Assembly (NCBI RefSeq): GCF_000090795.2 | Contig: NW_003546244.1 | Coordinates: 421,244-470,407, forward strand | From: Amphimedon queenslandica | Taxonomy: Eukaryota; Porifera; Demospongiae; Haplosclerida; Niphatidae | DNA: 49,164 nucleotides | Reading direction: 5' to 3' | Shown: positions 1 through 17,617 of the stretch, in pieces | How the letters are laid out: each line of letters opens with the position of its first letter | How positions within the stretch are numbered: position 1 is the stretch's first letter | The notes under the pieces: generated by a model | Database searches by the model: none | Told to the model about the DNA's origin: nothing | What the model saw: only the letters and a program-made list of their open reading frames with translations | Made by a program: the position numbers and the translations under genes

Positions 1-45
1 GGGAGGGAGGGAGAGAGAAAGTTAATGTTTTGATAATGGCTAAAC

Positions 46-4416
<4,371 letters not shown>

Positions 4417-4796
4417 AATAATGATAATAATGAGTCCGGAGTCCCTCCCACAGGTTGAAGGCTCTAAACACTAGACTATATAGGTCAGGAGAGTATAGAA
4501 GCTAGATTGGTTAATACAGAGGTCTTAAAAGAACAGGGAGAGAGTACTGAGGAGTCAGTCACATATATAGTTGATAGTAAAGTAAGTGAAGCTTTGCAGT
4601 TATTTTGGCGGCACTCCTCCGCAAGAGGCGGCCTGCTGCAGCGAGCAGCCACACCCACGAGAGCAGTACAGCCACACCCATAAGAGTTGTGTATAAAACA
4701 AGGTGAGAATAGATTTTTGGGTCAGTAAAGCAAACAGCTAAGCTGAGAGATAAAGGGTGAAAGAAAAGAAATAGCAAAACCAAGAGCTACAAGAAA
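4417..4796. promoter_or_regulatory. Shared 5' region of head-to-head genes
   Basis: These 380 bases separate the start codons of the minus-strand FERM gene and the plus-strand Rho-like gene, so both promoters must lie within or overlap it. It is GC-richer than the flanking introns around 4610-4680. No convincing TATA box was identified for either gene. The bidirectional role is inferred from layout alone. Confidence 0.45.
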
Positions 4797-5387
4797 ATGG
4801 GTCTTACTTACAAGCAAGTTATACTCGTTGGAGATTCCGGCTGCGGTAAATCCTCACTAGCCCTCCGACTCGCTCACTCCTTTTACTCGGAGACCTACAT
4901 CCCAACCGAGTTTGAGAGCCACACCACTGAGCTGGAGGCACCTCAGACTGGAGGAAAGGTACAGCTTAGGCTCCAGGACGTCACGGGCTCGAAAGAAGGA
5001 GCCAGTTTCAGGCAGCTTGCATACGAGGGATGCGATGCCGTTCTCCTCTGCTTTGACTTGAACGACTCTGAGAGCTACGAAAACATGGAGACACGCTGGG
5101 TCCCAGAGATAAGCAGTTTCGCCCCTGGCGTCCCAGTCTTCATTGCAGCCTGCAAAGAGGACAAAACCAGCAAAGAAAGAAAGGAGAGCATGAGAAACGA
5201 GCTCGAGAGCCTGGCTGAGAAAATCGGAGCAGCTGGCTACGGAGTGTGCTCTGCATCTCAGAACGACAAAATCGAAGAATTATTCCAACAGATATTAGAA
5301 ATAAAAGCACAAAAACAACGCAAGGGAGTCAAGAAGGTCATCAGTTCCACGAAAAAGAGTCTAAAAAGAATGTACAGCAATATGTAA
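4797..5387 (+). CDS. Atypical Rho-family GTPase, Rnd-like, intronless
   Basis: A 196-residue protein from one uninterrupted reading frame. The P-loop is GDSGCGKS (residues 12-19). Switch I is YIPTEFE, with Thr37 as in RhoA. Switch II reads DVTGSKE (61-67), so Ser65 replaces the catalytic Gln of ordinary Rho proteins. The base-recognition motif is CKED (119-122) and the last motif is CSAS. Ser in place of the Gln and a CKxD motif are features of the vertebrate Rnd subgroup, which stays GTP-bound and antagonises RhoA signalling. A similar GTPase-deficient state is inferred here. The C-terminus is basic (KKSLKRMYSNM) but has no CAAX cysteine, so it cannot be prenylated in the usual way, and membrane contact would have to rely on charge. 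The lack of introns suggests an old retrocopy or an intron-poor lineage. The GTPase fold is certain; the Rnd grouping is tentative. Confidence 0.88.
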   Translation: MGLTYKQVILVGDSGCGKSSLALRLAHSFYSETYIPTEFESHTTELEAPQTGGKVQLRLQDVTGSKEGASFRQLAYEGCDAVLLCFDLNDSESYENMETRWVPEISSFAPGVPVFIAACKEDKTSKERKESMRNELESLAEKIGAAGYGVCSASQNDKIEELFQQILEIKAQKQRKGVKKVISSTKKSLKRMYSNM

Positions 5388-5425
5388 AGGGGTACACAGC
5401 ACCGAACTTGAGTGTTGGCAGCTAA

Positions 5426-5431
5426 AATAAA
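5426..5431 (+). terminator. Candidate poly(A) signal of the Rho-like gene
   Basis: AATAAA lies about 40 bases after the stop codon at 5387, close for a poly(A) signal but plausible in a compact genome. The surrounding sequence is AT-rich, so the hexamer could occur by chance. Confidence 0.35.
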
Positions 5432-8115
5432 ATTCAGGGCTGAAGAGGTGTTAGAAATGACTATCGTAGCCTCTCACTCCCTCAAAACGCAAGAGCCCCT
5501 TTGCAGAGAGTCGAAGAAGAAAAACAAACATTTTTCTCTTCATTGTCACATGTTTATCACTTATTTGTATCGTTTTATTTTGTGTTCTTACTTGCTAACT
5601 CACTGTCACTGCACATCACATTATTATATTTTTATGTATACCCATCATTATTATTGTGTTAGTAAAAAAAAGATAATAACATTCATAAAAATAAAAGCAG
5701 TCAATAATAATTTACGAGAAAGATTAAATAGCAGTCAATTTTCAAGAAAAATTAAATAATAGTGCATATTCACACACTTAACCCCAAATCAACATACACA
5801 TGGGCCATTATCTTAAAAGATCACATCATAACCTTGTCCTGTGAATTTGAGTGCTTCAAAGGCAGAAACTCCCACATAAAGAGCTAGACATACTAAGAAT
5901 TACTATATACCTGGTAGCAGCTGTCGTATAGCGTAGACTTGGCTCACTGAATGGACTATACATTTCATTCATTCATTGACTTTACTCATTTGTTGTAACG
6001 AGTACTAATTGACGATACCGTCGCACAAATCACTTAGGAATTGCTACAATGCATATACTACTACTGAGGAACGAGACCGTTCAAAACAGATAGCAACAAG
6101 CAATGTTAGGAAAATTATAATCAATTTTTAGTCGTAGCAGCTCTACAAGTACATGTAACATGGCAATAAAACTTAATCATAGCGAAAGCGATGTCAATAT
6201 AACTACATAATGCTGGCTTCAAATTGAATTTATCAGTACACAAGAAATGAACTAGCTCAGCAGACGCAACATTCATTGCACAACTGTGAAACATCCAAAC
6301 AACTGCTGAAGACAGGAATTACACAAATTACACTGTAACACTCAAGCACTATAACATTACAATTACACCATGGAATGCAGTCCCAAAATAGAACAACACT
6401 GGGGCAGGCACGCATTTACATAATTAGCTATACTGCAGAATTGCATCACTGCAATCTGATGAAGATAGTCCTTTGTGTTCCCAGAAAATACAATACAGGT
6501 CACTCTCAGATTCATTGTGTTCCTCCCACACAAAATAACACCAGTCTATTATTGGGTATAAATGTAAAACTAAACTGAACATAAATGATAATGATACCAC
6601 AGCCTTTCACTGATTAAATCAATTTGGATCAATCACTTGTAGGAATTGTGCACGCGTAAAACGAGTTGAGCCAAAAGAATGCGCATGTCCACATTCCATC
6701 TTGCGTTTGTTTATGTATGCTAGGCCAACACAATATATCAGCCAGAGTGGGGAATAATCGAACGCAAAACGAAAGAATAAAAAAAGCACGCACAATGCAG
6801 TTGTAATTATTTTGCTGCATTCATTCAATAAGAAGAGTGGTCCCACGGGACCCCATTAGCTCTAGACTTTCTCACAAACACGAGCTAATGCTCCTACTAA
6901 TGGACAATGGACGAAGCACACCTACACAACGAGTGGCAAATACAAAATAGTTTTAGCAGGAGTGTATAAGGAAATCCTATCAAAACAGCTTAAAATGACA
7001 ATAATTTAAAAAGAAAAACAAATAATAATAATCAATGTTACAAGTATGATCATCATCATAATTATAATTATACATTATAGAGCAGCAACTGACAAGTAGA
7101 TGTTTTTATAAGGAGAGATGAAAGATAAACAGAGAGAGAGAGGGAGGGACTGATTAGTAGTGGAATTCAGGGAAAGGATAACGAAAGAATAATAATAACA
7201 ATGATAATAATAATAATAATAATAATAATGGGTAATTACTTAAATGTAGTAGGACTGTTGTATCAAACAAAAATTTTAATTTTTATTGTTATTATTATTA
7301 ATATATTTGAGTTAATTGTTATGAGAGGAGAAATCGATGGATCAATCAGGGTGAAGTTTTGACATTATTTGCGTGATTGGAGAGATCAATTTCAATGTAA
7401 TCCTCTGAAAAAGATAGAGATAAAAAAGAGAAAGAGAGAGAGGGGGGAAGACAAGATAAGTGGGCGGATAATAAAATTAAAGTGTGACCTAACAAAACAT
7501 CACATGAGCATCAATAGAGACGAGCAAGACAGGACAAGATGGCCATTAAACAGATTCAAATTCCTCATTATTAATTATAACAATCAATCTAATTACAATA
7601 ACACAATACAGTCGCTATACATTAATAGTGTTACAAGCAGCTAAGAGCTCTTGCATCATAAAAATAATTCATATTTAACGAACAAGCGTCCTTTTACTAT
7701 GGAAATAGCATAACAACCCAATTAGGATAACACAGTACACAAATTGGCATGCATGATACATATTATGCTGACATTATACATACATGTACATGTACAAGAA
7801 CAGAGGCGCAGGTGCAGCAATCAAATAGTAGGCATGCCACAGTGGCCCACACCCATTAGACCTTGTGTCAACAGAGAAAACTCACAAAAAGAGGCCACAA
7901 ATCCAATAAGCCTCAGACTACATCTACTCTACTGGACCACAAACTAGACACTAGGTGATACTTGTGTGTACTAATATATACATAATAGAATGCCTGTGTA
8001 TGTAGTCTAATGCAATATCTCTGTGTATTTTTAATATAGAGTTTGTGTGGAAGCAACTGAAGTTGCTCAAAGTGTAGGTATAATGACAATAAAACCACAT
8101 TCACACCAGTACTTT
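5432..8115. other. Intergenic, no gene recognised
   Basis: AT-rich DNA between the 3' end of the Rho-like gene and the 3' end of the FERM-PDZ-PTP gene. Short open frames occur on both strands, but none has a recognisable domain, splice context or codon bias. It contains (AAT)n near 7200-7230, small purine runs, and TACATG-type hexamer repeats near 7780-7795. The 3' UTR of the minus-strand phosphatase gene probably occupies its right end. Confidence 0.6.
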
Positions 8116-8153
8116 TCATAGCTGGCAACACTTGGGAATTGCCTGGTAGTAAA
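8116..8153 (-). CDS. Tentative terminal exon of the FERM-PDZ-PTP gene
   Basis: After the last firm exon (8346-8301, ending in phase 1), a good acceptor with a pyrimidine-rich tract lies at 8154-8155. The exon would add V-YYQAIPKCCQL and a stop, joined through a 147-bp intron. Vertebrate PTPN3/4 end within about ten residues of the same point, so a short tail is expected. The residues themselves are not conserved, and another acceptor near 7932 would also give a quick stop. Phase and length support the call; homology does not. Confidence 0.4.
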
Positions 8154-8300
8154 CTAATAGCAATTCAAGAAATAATGGTACAAGTCTCAATCCACATGAT
8201 GGCAACACCCACACACCACGTACATGTACATATACATGTACACATACATTGTACATTACATTACATGTACATACATGCACACACAGAAGTAGCTTCTTAC

Positions 8301-11300
8301 CTTCATAAGCTTGTACAATGCAGTCACAGAAAAATTTATACTGATTCTAAGGAGAGAAAAGAGAGAGATACAAATATTAAAATTATAATTACAATGATGA
8401 TTAGAAGAATGTACAAACATGCATGTACCCTCATGTACGTGCACATGCAGTAAATCACATACAAACACACTAATCTCAATCAACCATACACTTCCTTCCA
8501 TGCGTCACAGTGTACCACTAATTCACATGGTTCTAATTACAAAATTTACAATTTTAATCTTTTAATTAAGCCCAGAGCCTGACAAGGGGGAATTCCTTTG
8601 TGGCAGTGCATCATTACCAAATATGGTATCATAATCACAGTATCTGATTGTCAATATTTTGGCAACATCAGCTGCCATTAAAATGTGTTTGCTGCAAAGT
8701 CATTCATTAATGTGTACCTGACTATATAACATGAACATGTGAGGAGAGCATGCCTTAAGAAGAAATGCATGACATTAAGCAAATGCCGTTCTCATAAATA
8801 ATCTTATACTTACCAGCAATGTCAATCATTACATACATGTACATATATGTATATGGGCATAATGACAATAAAATAATGAAGACATACATACACATACTGT
8901 ACAAGGTGATTTATTGGCGGGAGTAATATTTGGCAAATTGGCCTGTGGAAAGAAATTGGCGGATTTTATATTAGCAGTTTTGTGCAACGTGCCATTGAGC
9001 ATGCTCAGATTGAAACAAAATGGCAGATTTTATATTGGGGATTTCTTCATAGAACCGCCAATCGCTAATATTAATTCCTCACCAATAAATCATCTTGTAT
9101 GGTATAATGTAGATTGGATTGAAGGGATTAAGTATCATGAAAAATGAGACAATGAATGTAAAATGAATAGCAAGTCTACACTATCTACATTTAAATTAGA
9201 TAAATCCTTTAAAGACAAACAAGGATACTGCATGCATATGAAGCTGTAGAGTGGCCACGTGAAGCAAATTAAAATAATACCAAAGCAACCAACCACCCAC
9301 AAACAAGGAGCTGATAATTAAAGGATGCACATAGCATAACGTGTCATCAAACAGGAGTACATGTAGAGTCCGTGAGACTAGCTATGCATCAAAAAAAATT
9401 TGTAAACACGACATCTGAAAGAGTGAAGTAGTTAATGTACATGTACATACCAACACACACTTAAGCATGATGTGTGTGAGAAAATATCTAATTACAACGT
9501 GAAGCATAAATGCATCTCAAGATTAGTGAATGCTACAATGTAGCAGGAAATGCATTTACTTTCTTGGTAATAGTTGTAATAGTGATGAGATGTGACCATA
9601 TACTATTGTTTGTGTGTGTGTGTGTGTGTGATGTTTACCAGTGCAGGTAGCATCATTCCTCTCTGATCTCTCATCATTCGAACTATTTCCAGTGGATTGA
9701 ACGCCTCGACGATTTCTATTTTCGTCAGTGCCGTTTCCATCGCAACAAAGATACCACTTCGATCAATGCCACCACTAAAAATTAAAAAATAAGATTTTTA
9801 AAAATTTTTAAAATGAATTTATTTACCTACTACACCCCCCTTCTCTCTCTCTCCTATCTCTCTCTCCAATACCACAGTATCAAAATAGTGATGATCTAAC
9901 TCCATAGACATGTCTCTTAAAATCATATTCTAATCTTTTGTATAGCTATTCCCAGTATAGGCCAGACAGCAATTAAAGGTATAGACAGAGGGATAAACAA
10001 CAATTCTAATACATGAAATACAATTTGCTACACAAATTCATAAGAATTAACACACTCAAAGTTGAACAACACTATACCAGACAGAATAAAGCCTTTAAAG
10101 ATTCCAGTAATTGTAAGCACAGACACAAATAAAGATATCAAATTATATATCATTCTCCATCACCTCTACTATCACTATCACCCTATCCCTCAATAACACT
10201 ACAGAGATTAGTACCCAGACAGAATAAAGCCTTTAAAGATTCCTTTAATTGTATGCACAGACACAAATAAAGCCAGGCCAGCAGAGGCAGCTATTAGGGT
10301 AAACTGATTAACATTAAAGACAGAGAGAAGTCAGTTGTGTACTCCTAAGGTTTGTACTGTATTTTCATTATGATTTAATGGAATATCCCTGTGGTCAGGA
10401 GTACAGGTAGCTATCTAATCACTACTATGACCTTCCCATTTATTCTCACCCTTTATTTCTATACTCTCCATTCTCTCATCCACATGTACCTCTCCCTCTC
10501 ATCCCATCAATTAAATATACTGTATGTCCCCATTCTCTTTGATGTGACACACAATAGCTGCCACTTAAGAGAGAGACAAAGAAATCCTCCCTCCCTCCCT
10601 CCCTCATGAGCATAGCCAGTGAAACCACCAAAACAAACCCAATAGTATCAAAATGATGATTGAGTGCTAAGGGATTATGAGGAACACACACAAACAAGAG
10701 CAGGCAGCATCCCATTGACTAACAATACAGACAAGAGCAAGATCACTTGTACACAAAGGATAGCCACAGCTATATACATGTAGTTGTAGGTGTAGACATA
10801 TCAAAAATCTTCAAAAAACAATAAAGGTCTCCAATGGGTAATGGTACATTCAAACAATAGACCAGACACAACAGACTTCACAACTTTACACACGAGAGAT
10901 GTACACGTAACACCTAACTGGTGTTAATGTGTGACACCTCCATAACAAGTCTCAGGGTATGTCTGTGTATGCATGAGAGCATTCAGACAGCAGCTGTCTA
11001 GTGTAAATTCCTCTTGTAGTGCGTGTGCCTATTGGAATAGTGCCTTTATCTCATTGTCTCCTCTCCCTCAAACCTCATTTTATTATCCTTATTTAGTTCT
11101 CTTTTGGTTTTCTATTCTAATATGTCTACCTCATCTCAGTGACATCACATGTCTGTCTATACTCTATACCCTCCTCTCTATTACACACAATATGTACATG
11201 TACATGTACTGTATAGCTGTGATGTACAGTGTACATACACTCTGTGATTACCTGCAGTGAACTACCAGTGGATCCTCCATCCCGTGTCTAAGTGTATGCA

Positions 11301-14300
11301 GTCTACGTATGAATCTTAAGAAATCAGCCTTTACTAGGGGTACATCTGTTGAATAGAGAAAATAAGTACATTGTTGTATATTCAAAATCATGTAACTCTC
11401 TCTCTCTCTCCATTCATTTCTCTTACTGCTTTCACTCCAGTCCAAGAATTGCAAATGGATAATTGGTTTCTCTTCTTTTGTCTAGAGAGAGAGAGAGAGA
11501 GAGAGAGTTCAAAATAAGTATATCCCTCAGTTTACCCTATTGTTCTTTAATACAAAGTGTCTCGTGCAGCAAAGGTTGTCTTTCCTATCACTCTCACAGT
11601 ATATCTGAAACGGACCGTACTCAGTCGAGTTACCTTGATCTGGCCAATACCTACAACACTTGACCTGTACAAAAAACCACACATACATCACATTTACATA
11701 CCACATTTACGTCACACACATGCATGTACATCAGATGTACATACCACATGTACGCTACATGAACATGTACGTGTACATGTATATACCTTTCCTTCCTCCA
11801 TTATATCAGTTAGCATTACAATGAAGCCACATCCTTGCTCCCATACCATCTGGAACAATACAACAAGTATGCAATTTAAAATAAAAAGGTAAAAATGGGA
11901 ATATTTATCAATACAAGTAAGAATTTATAATCTTAATCCAAGTAAATGAAGTAATAATTAATACGTGTTCCTCACCTGCCAGAAGTCAATGCAAGTGTTT
12001 TGCATTGGGCCCTGGGTCACTATGTACCGTACAACTTGACATGTACTTGGAATATCCATCTGGAATGAGACAGAGAGAAAGAGAGAGAGAGAGAGGAGGG
12101 GGAAGATAAAGATAATTAAATTACTACAATATTTAAGTAGACTCTGGCTTCTATTTGCAGCCATGAATTCACATGAAATCTATCAAACCGGTTGTAATTT
12201 CCCTGACATACATGTACATGTATACTTTGTACTCATAGAATAAATTACTATCCACTAAAATGAGATTACACATTGTGTGTGTGCATTCTGTATTGGCTGT
12301 AAACAACATTATAGTGTACAGTGACTTCAACTAAATGCCAACATTATGATCATTCCTGCTTTATATTAAATGAATTTAAGTTTGGCAGCAAACAAATGGA
12401 CAAACATTACTTCATTTATTAGCAGTAACAACAACACAGCATAGCTGTTCACAATAATACTATGCATTATCATTGGCTGGCTATTGGACTCACGTTAACA
12501 TAATTGGCATTAATATAATCAACAGGACCGTCTAGTAAATGCACTCTTGTAATATCATCTAGTGAGAGAGAGGGGGGGAGGGACGAGAGGGAGAGAGGGA
12601 GGGAGGGAGAGAGGGAGAGAGGGAGGGAGGGAGAGAGGGAGGGAGGGAGAGAGAGACGAGAGACGAGAGAGAGAGTGAGAGAGAGAGAGAGATCATGACA
12701 GACACAATTTATGTTGTGTGAAAATATCAATCAGGATTGATTCAAAACTTTCTACATGAGAATATGGTGTGTGTGTATGGAGTAGTGAATTTTTAGAGTA
12801 TTTTTTGTTCAAAGAGCAGCACGGCTTGACTTACAAGCAGTGATGTCTCTGTATCGATTTTTTGACAAATTTTGTGGTAATTTGCTGGCAATGGTCAACA
12901 TCCCAGGCTTCTTTCTGTAGAGACGCTACAAGAAAAAAAATAAAAATAATGTCAAAAAGAACAAATCAACAATGTATGTACACGCTTACATCAAAACTAA
13001 CTAAAACAGATCCATTGAGTACACTCTGAAAAAAGAGAAAAAAGAAAAGATAAAACAAGAAGGAAGAGAACAAGAAGGGAAAGCAAAGAAAAGGAAAAGA
13101 ACAGAAAGGAGAAGTAATAAAAAATAAAGAGAAAGAGAGAGAGAGAGAGAGTAAGATTTATATTATATCATGTGACATTATTCTCTATACAATGTACCTC
13201 TTTTAACGAAACCATTGACTCTCTTAGTAAAGTGTGAGGATCAGACGAGAACTGAGGGGCAGAATCACCCGATGCTGTTGGATCAACTCTAGATAGGTCC
13301 CTTGGCTTTATGATGAGTACTAGCTGAGGCGGCTGCCTATCTAATGAAGACTTGATAGCAGTGATGACCTAGGAGAAGGAGAATCAAGACTAATGGTTGG
13401 GATGTACGTAATGTATATGTACACGTACATAAATGAGTTTGATTTATCAAAATACATTGATTTATTTGTTTATGCATAGAAAGGAACCAGGAGTTTGGAT
13501 AGTTAAGAGATCATGGGTGTGTGTAACTAATGCAATGTACTGATTTATACAATATGTACTATTATACATGTTACATGCTACATGCTACATGTAGGTTAAC
13601 TTATAATAATGAAAAAATACAAAAAATAAAAATGAAAAAGAGTGAACAGGAAAAAGATATAGGGCTTGGTATAGGAAGAGGAAAAAGAGAAATATTCAAA
13701 AATGTGTATAGGAGGCCACAAAGTACACAAGGATTTAGTAATGCATTATAGTAATGCATTAGGTAAAAAGGAACAAGGAAAACGAAAGGAAAGAATTTTT
13801 AACTCACTTCAATGTGTGTTGCTGTATCTGTTGACATACCATTTACAAACAAAACCTGATCACCTTCTTCTAGGGGAGGCTGACACTGAGAAGCCTGAGA
13901 GAGAGAGAGGGAAAGAGAGAGAGAGAGAGAGACAGAGAGAGACAGAGAGACAGAGAGAGAGACAGAGAGACAGAGAGAAAGACAGAGAGAGAGAGAGAGA
14001 AAGAAGGTGGAAACACATGCAAGTATGTACACATGTAAGGAATCATTTCATGCATGGTTTTCAACAGGATTTTGGCATAGTGCTCAGCTTCTTGTCAGCA
14101 TTAAAAATCTGGTCAAGGACCCAGTATTGATCCAAAAATCACTAAGAGAGAATTTTCCATTTTTACAATCTTTTCTGATACATATACATGTTTTTATGTT
14201 GTGTAGAAAATTTAAGCGGATTCCGATCAAAATTGGATTTTTTTAACAAATTTTTAAAGTTGCTCAAAAACTGGGCCAAAGTCCCTGTACTATAGTACAT

Positions 14301-15735
14301 GGTCTCGGCTCAAATTTTACCAAAAATGACTAGGAGAGAATTCTTCATTTTTATGAATTTTTTTGATGCATATACATGTCCTTATGCTGTGTAGAAAGTT
14401 TGAGCTGATTCCAATCAAAATTGGATTTTTTACAGATTTTAAAAGTTGCTCAAAAATTGGGCTAAAGTCCCTGTACTATAGTACATGCATGGTCTCGGGC
14501 CAAATTTTACCAAAAATGACTAGGAAAAAATTCTTCATTTTTATAAATTTTTTTGATGCATATACATGTCCTTATGCTATGTAGAAAGTTTGAGTGGATT
14601 TCGATCAAAATTGGATTTTTTTACAGATTTTAAAAGTTGCTCAAAAATTGGGCCAAAGTCCCTGTACTATAGTACATGGTCTCGGCCCAAATTTTACCAA
14701 AAATGACTAGAAGAGAATTTTCCATTTTTACAATCTTTTCTGATACATATACATGTTTTTATGTTGTGTAGAAAATTTGAGTGGATTCCGATCAAAATTG
14801 GATTTTTTACAAATTTTTAAAGTTGCTCAAAAACTGGGCCAAAGTCCCTGTACTATAGTACATGGTCTCGGCCCAAATTTTACCAAAAATGACTAGGAGA
14901 GAATTCTTCATTTTTATGAATTTTTTTGATGCATATACATGTCCTTATGCTGTGTAGAAAGTTTGAGCGGATTCCGACCAAAATTGGATTTCTTACTATT
15001 TTTTAAAGTTGCTAAAAAAGCTGTATGCTTAAGGCTCAATTGTATGCCTTTCACCAACTTAACAATCATGCTTTGTAGAAAACCCTAGCTGATTCTAAGC
15101 TGCATAGTGCTCTCTTACTGGTGAGTCTTCTTTGACTTTGGAGACAAATACAGGTAAGTTAAGATCCAGACCTCCTTTAACATGGAATCCAAACCTTCCC
15201 TCAGAATCAGGATTGAGTCTAATCATGAGAAAACCTTCAGAAGCTAAGTCGTCCTAAGAATAAAAATAAATACATTTACATGTACATTATATAGACAATA
15301 CAATAAAGTGAGAATATATTAATGAATTGTTATCGTTTTTATGACAAATAAAAAGGTAACAAGGCTTACTATTGTCATCTGATTGGCAAATTCTTCTGCT
15401 GCATTCGATTCGTCGTAATATTCACCAACCTTTGGAAAAGAAAGTCATTGTAAAAGTGGATGTATATTTTAAAATAATGTGTACCTCTTTGTCGTGATGA
15501 TGATTGTGACGATCAGATATTTGCAATGTCGTGAAGCCGCTCTCCTCTGTCTCTCCTAACTGGAACTGAAGGAAATCAGCAGCTGTGAAACTATGAGAGA
15601 GAGAGAGAGAGAGAGAGGAGGTCATGGTTGATCATATTAGATTTGCATGGCAACTTACTCATCCTCTGCTTCACTTAATGGACTCCTTGGAGAACTCCTA
15701 CAATAAATAATAACAAAATAATAAATAAAAGTAGC

Positions 15736-15771
<36 letters not shown>

Positions 15772-17549
15772 TAATAATAATAATAATTAAAATGATGATG
15801 ATGATGATAGTAATAATAATACACTTACATAGCAGGTGTGTGCTCTCTGGTAGCTGAGAGTCTTCTTGGTGTTAGTTCACTGGGGCTCTGTCCCCTCCTT
15901 ACTTCCACTACTGGTCTCCCTCCTCCATAGTCTCTCAGTGAACCTGTTCTTCTTATCTCAGTATTAGCTCTTCTTCTCATTAGGTCATCATTATCACCAA
16001 CCAGTGGGCTCCTTTTTGGATACCTCTTACTAGGGGTCCTATTCACATAGCAAGAGTAACAGAAAATGTATTTAAAATGGAGAATTCTCTCCTAGTCTTT
16101 TTTTAATAAAATTATATCATTTTTACCCAGTACCATAGTACAGGGTAATTTGTCGCATTTTTTTACAACTTAAAAATTCATTAAAAATCCAATTTTAATT
16201 GGAATCAGCTCAAACTTTCGATACAACACAAAAACATGTACATGTATATGCATTAGAAAAATTATAAAAATGGAAATTCTCTCCTTTTCAATTTTGGCAA
16301 AATTTGGCCCGATACCATGACAAGGACTTTGGCCCAATTTTTTGCAAAATTCGTAAAAAATTTAATTTGGATCAGAATCAGCTCAAACTTTTTACACAAC
16401 ATAAGAACATGTACATGCATCAGAAAAACTGATAAAAATGGAGATTTCTCTCTCAGCCATTTTTATGAAATACCCTGTACTATATACATGTAGTGCATGG
16501 TCTTTGACCTAATTTTTGAACAACATAAAAGATCTCAATTTCAATTTGAATCAGCTCAATTCTTGAACCAATACTTATTGCAATCAGTATTGAAAAATTT
16601 TGAAGCTATCAAATAGTCATAAAGCATTCTTAGGATCTTATTTTACTTCGATTTGAGAATAGTCAAAAAATAAATAAATAAATCACCTTCTTATTCTCTG
16701 TCCATCTCTCGCTATTGACTTGCTAGCTTCAACAACCTGTTTTTCTGTTTTACGACTAATAAAAAAATATTAACAATAATCTCAACTCATCAAATTGATT
16801 CCAAAACGTACGTGATTTTGACCTTTGATTTTCTAAAGGGGCTCCCTCTCTGTGGGCCTTTAGATACTTCAGACATTCTAAAGAAGGCGTGGTGCTCTAT
16901 GCATGCAACCCAAAGTCTCTTGCTGGCCTCGTGATTGTCCATGTGAAATCCAACTACCCTTTCATCCATTTCCTGAAGAGATCAAAAGTTAATGTTAATT
17001 TCAATAGTTAATGATTATTCTGTGCATTAGAAGATTTATAAACTAAGGCAGACAAATTATTATTGTAAGAGTAATAATAATAATATTATTATTATAAATA
17101 ATAATAATAATATTATCACTATTACTATTATTACTATTATTATTACCATTATTACCATAAAAAAAAACAAGTTAAAAACAAGTTAAAAGAAATAAAGAAG
17201 GAAAATTAGATAATATAATGTATTTAGTTAAGGTAGGTTAATTTTGAGAAATAGTTTAAGTAATATCAACATGGTCAATGATAATTATTATTATTATTAA
17301 TATTATAATAATAATATTATTAATTATAATAATAATAATAACAATAGGGCTTTCCCTCTATTCTCATCATAATGTTATCTATGTCTTACATTTTCTATTG
17401 TTGTTTTATAATTATAATAATAATAATTATTATTATTATTAGTTTCTTTGTTTTGTTTTTTGCTTTGTTTAGTTTTCCTATAGGGCCTTCCCTCTCCTTT
17501 CCCTTTTTTGTTTTTCTCTATTATTAGTAATGCTTTGTTTTTCCTTTTA

Positions 17550-17617
<68 letters not shown>

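Noticed and set aside
5412..5759. Plus-strand frame after the Rho-like gene
   Set aside because: AT-rich, low-complexity translation in the 3' UTR with a candidate poly(A) signal at its start; no homology.
7923..7931. Alternative terminal exon of the phosphatase gene (V-E-stop)
   Set aside because: Possible acceptor, but too short to support; the candidate at 8116-8153 has a shorter intron and a better tract.
13799..14130. Overlapping Ser-Leu and Arg-Glu frames on both strands
   Set aside because: Produced by the GA-rich tract next to phosphatase exon 16; only the exon at 13808-13894 is real.
14060..15035. CRISPR-like or viral tandem array
   Set aside because: Units of ~188 bases with no short repeat-spacer pattern and a eukaryotic intronic setting.
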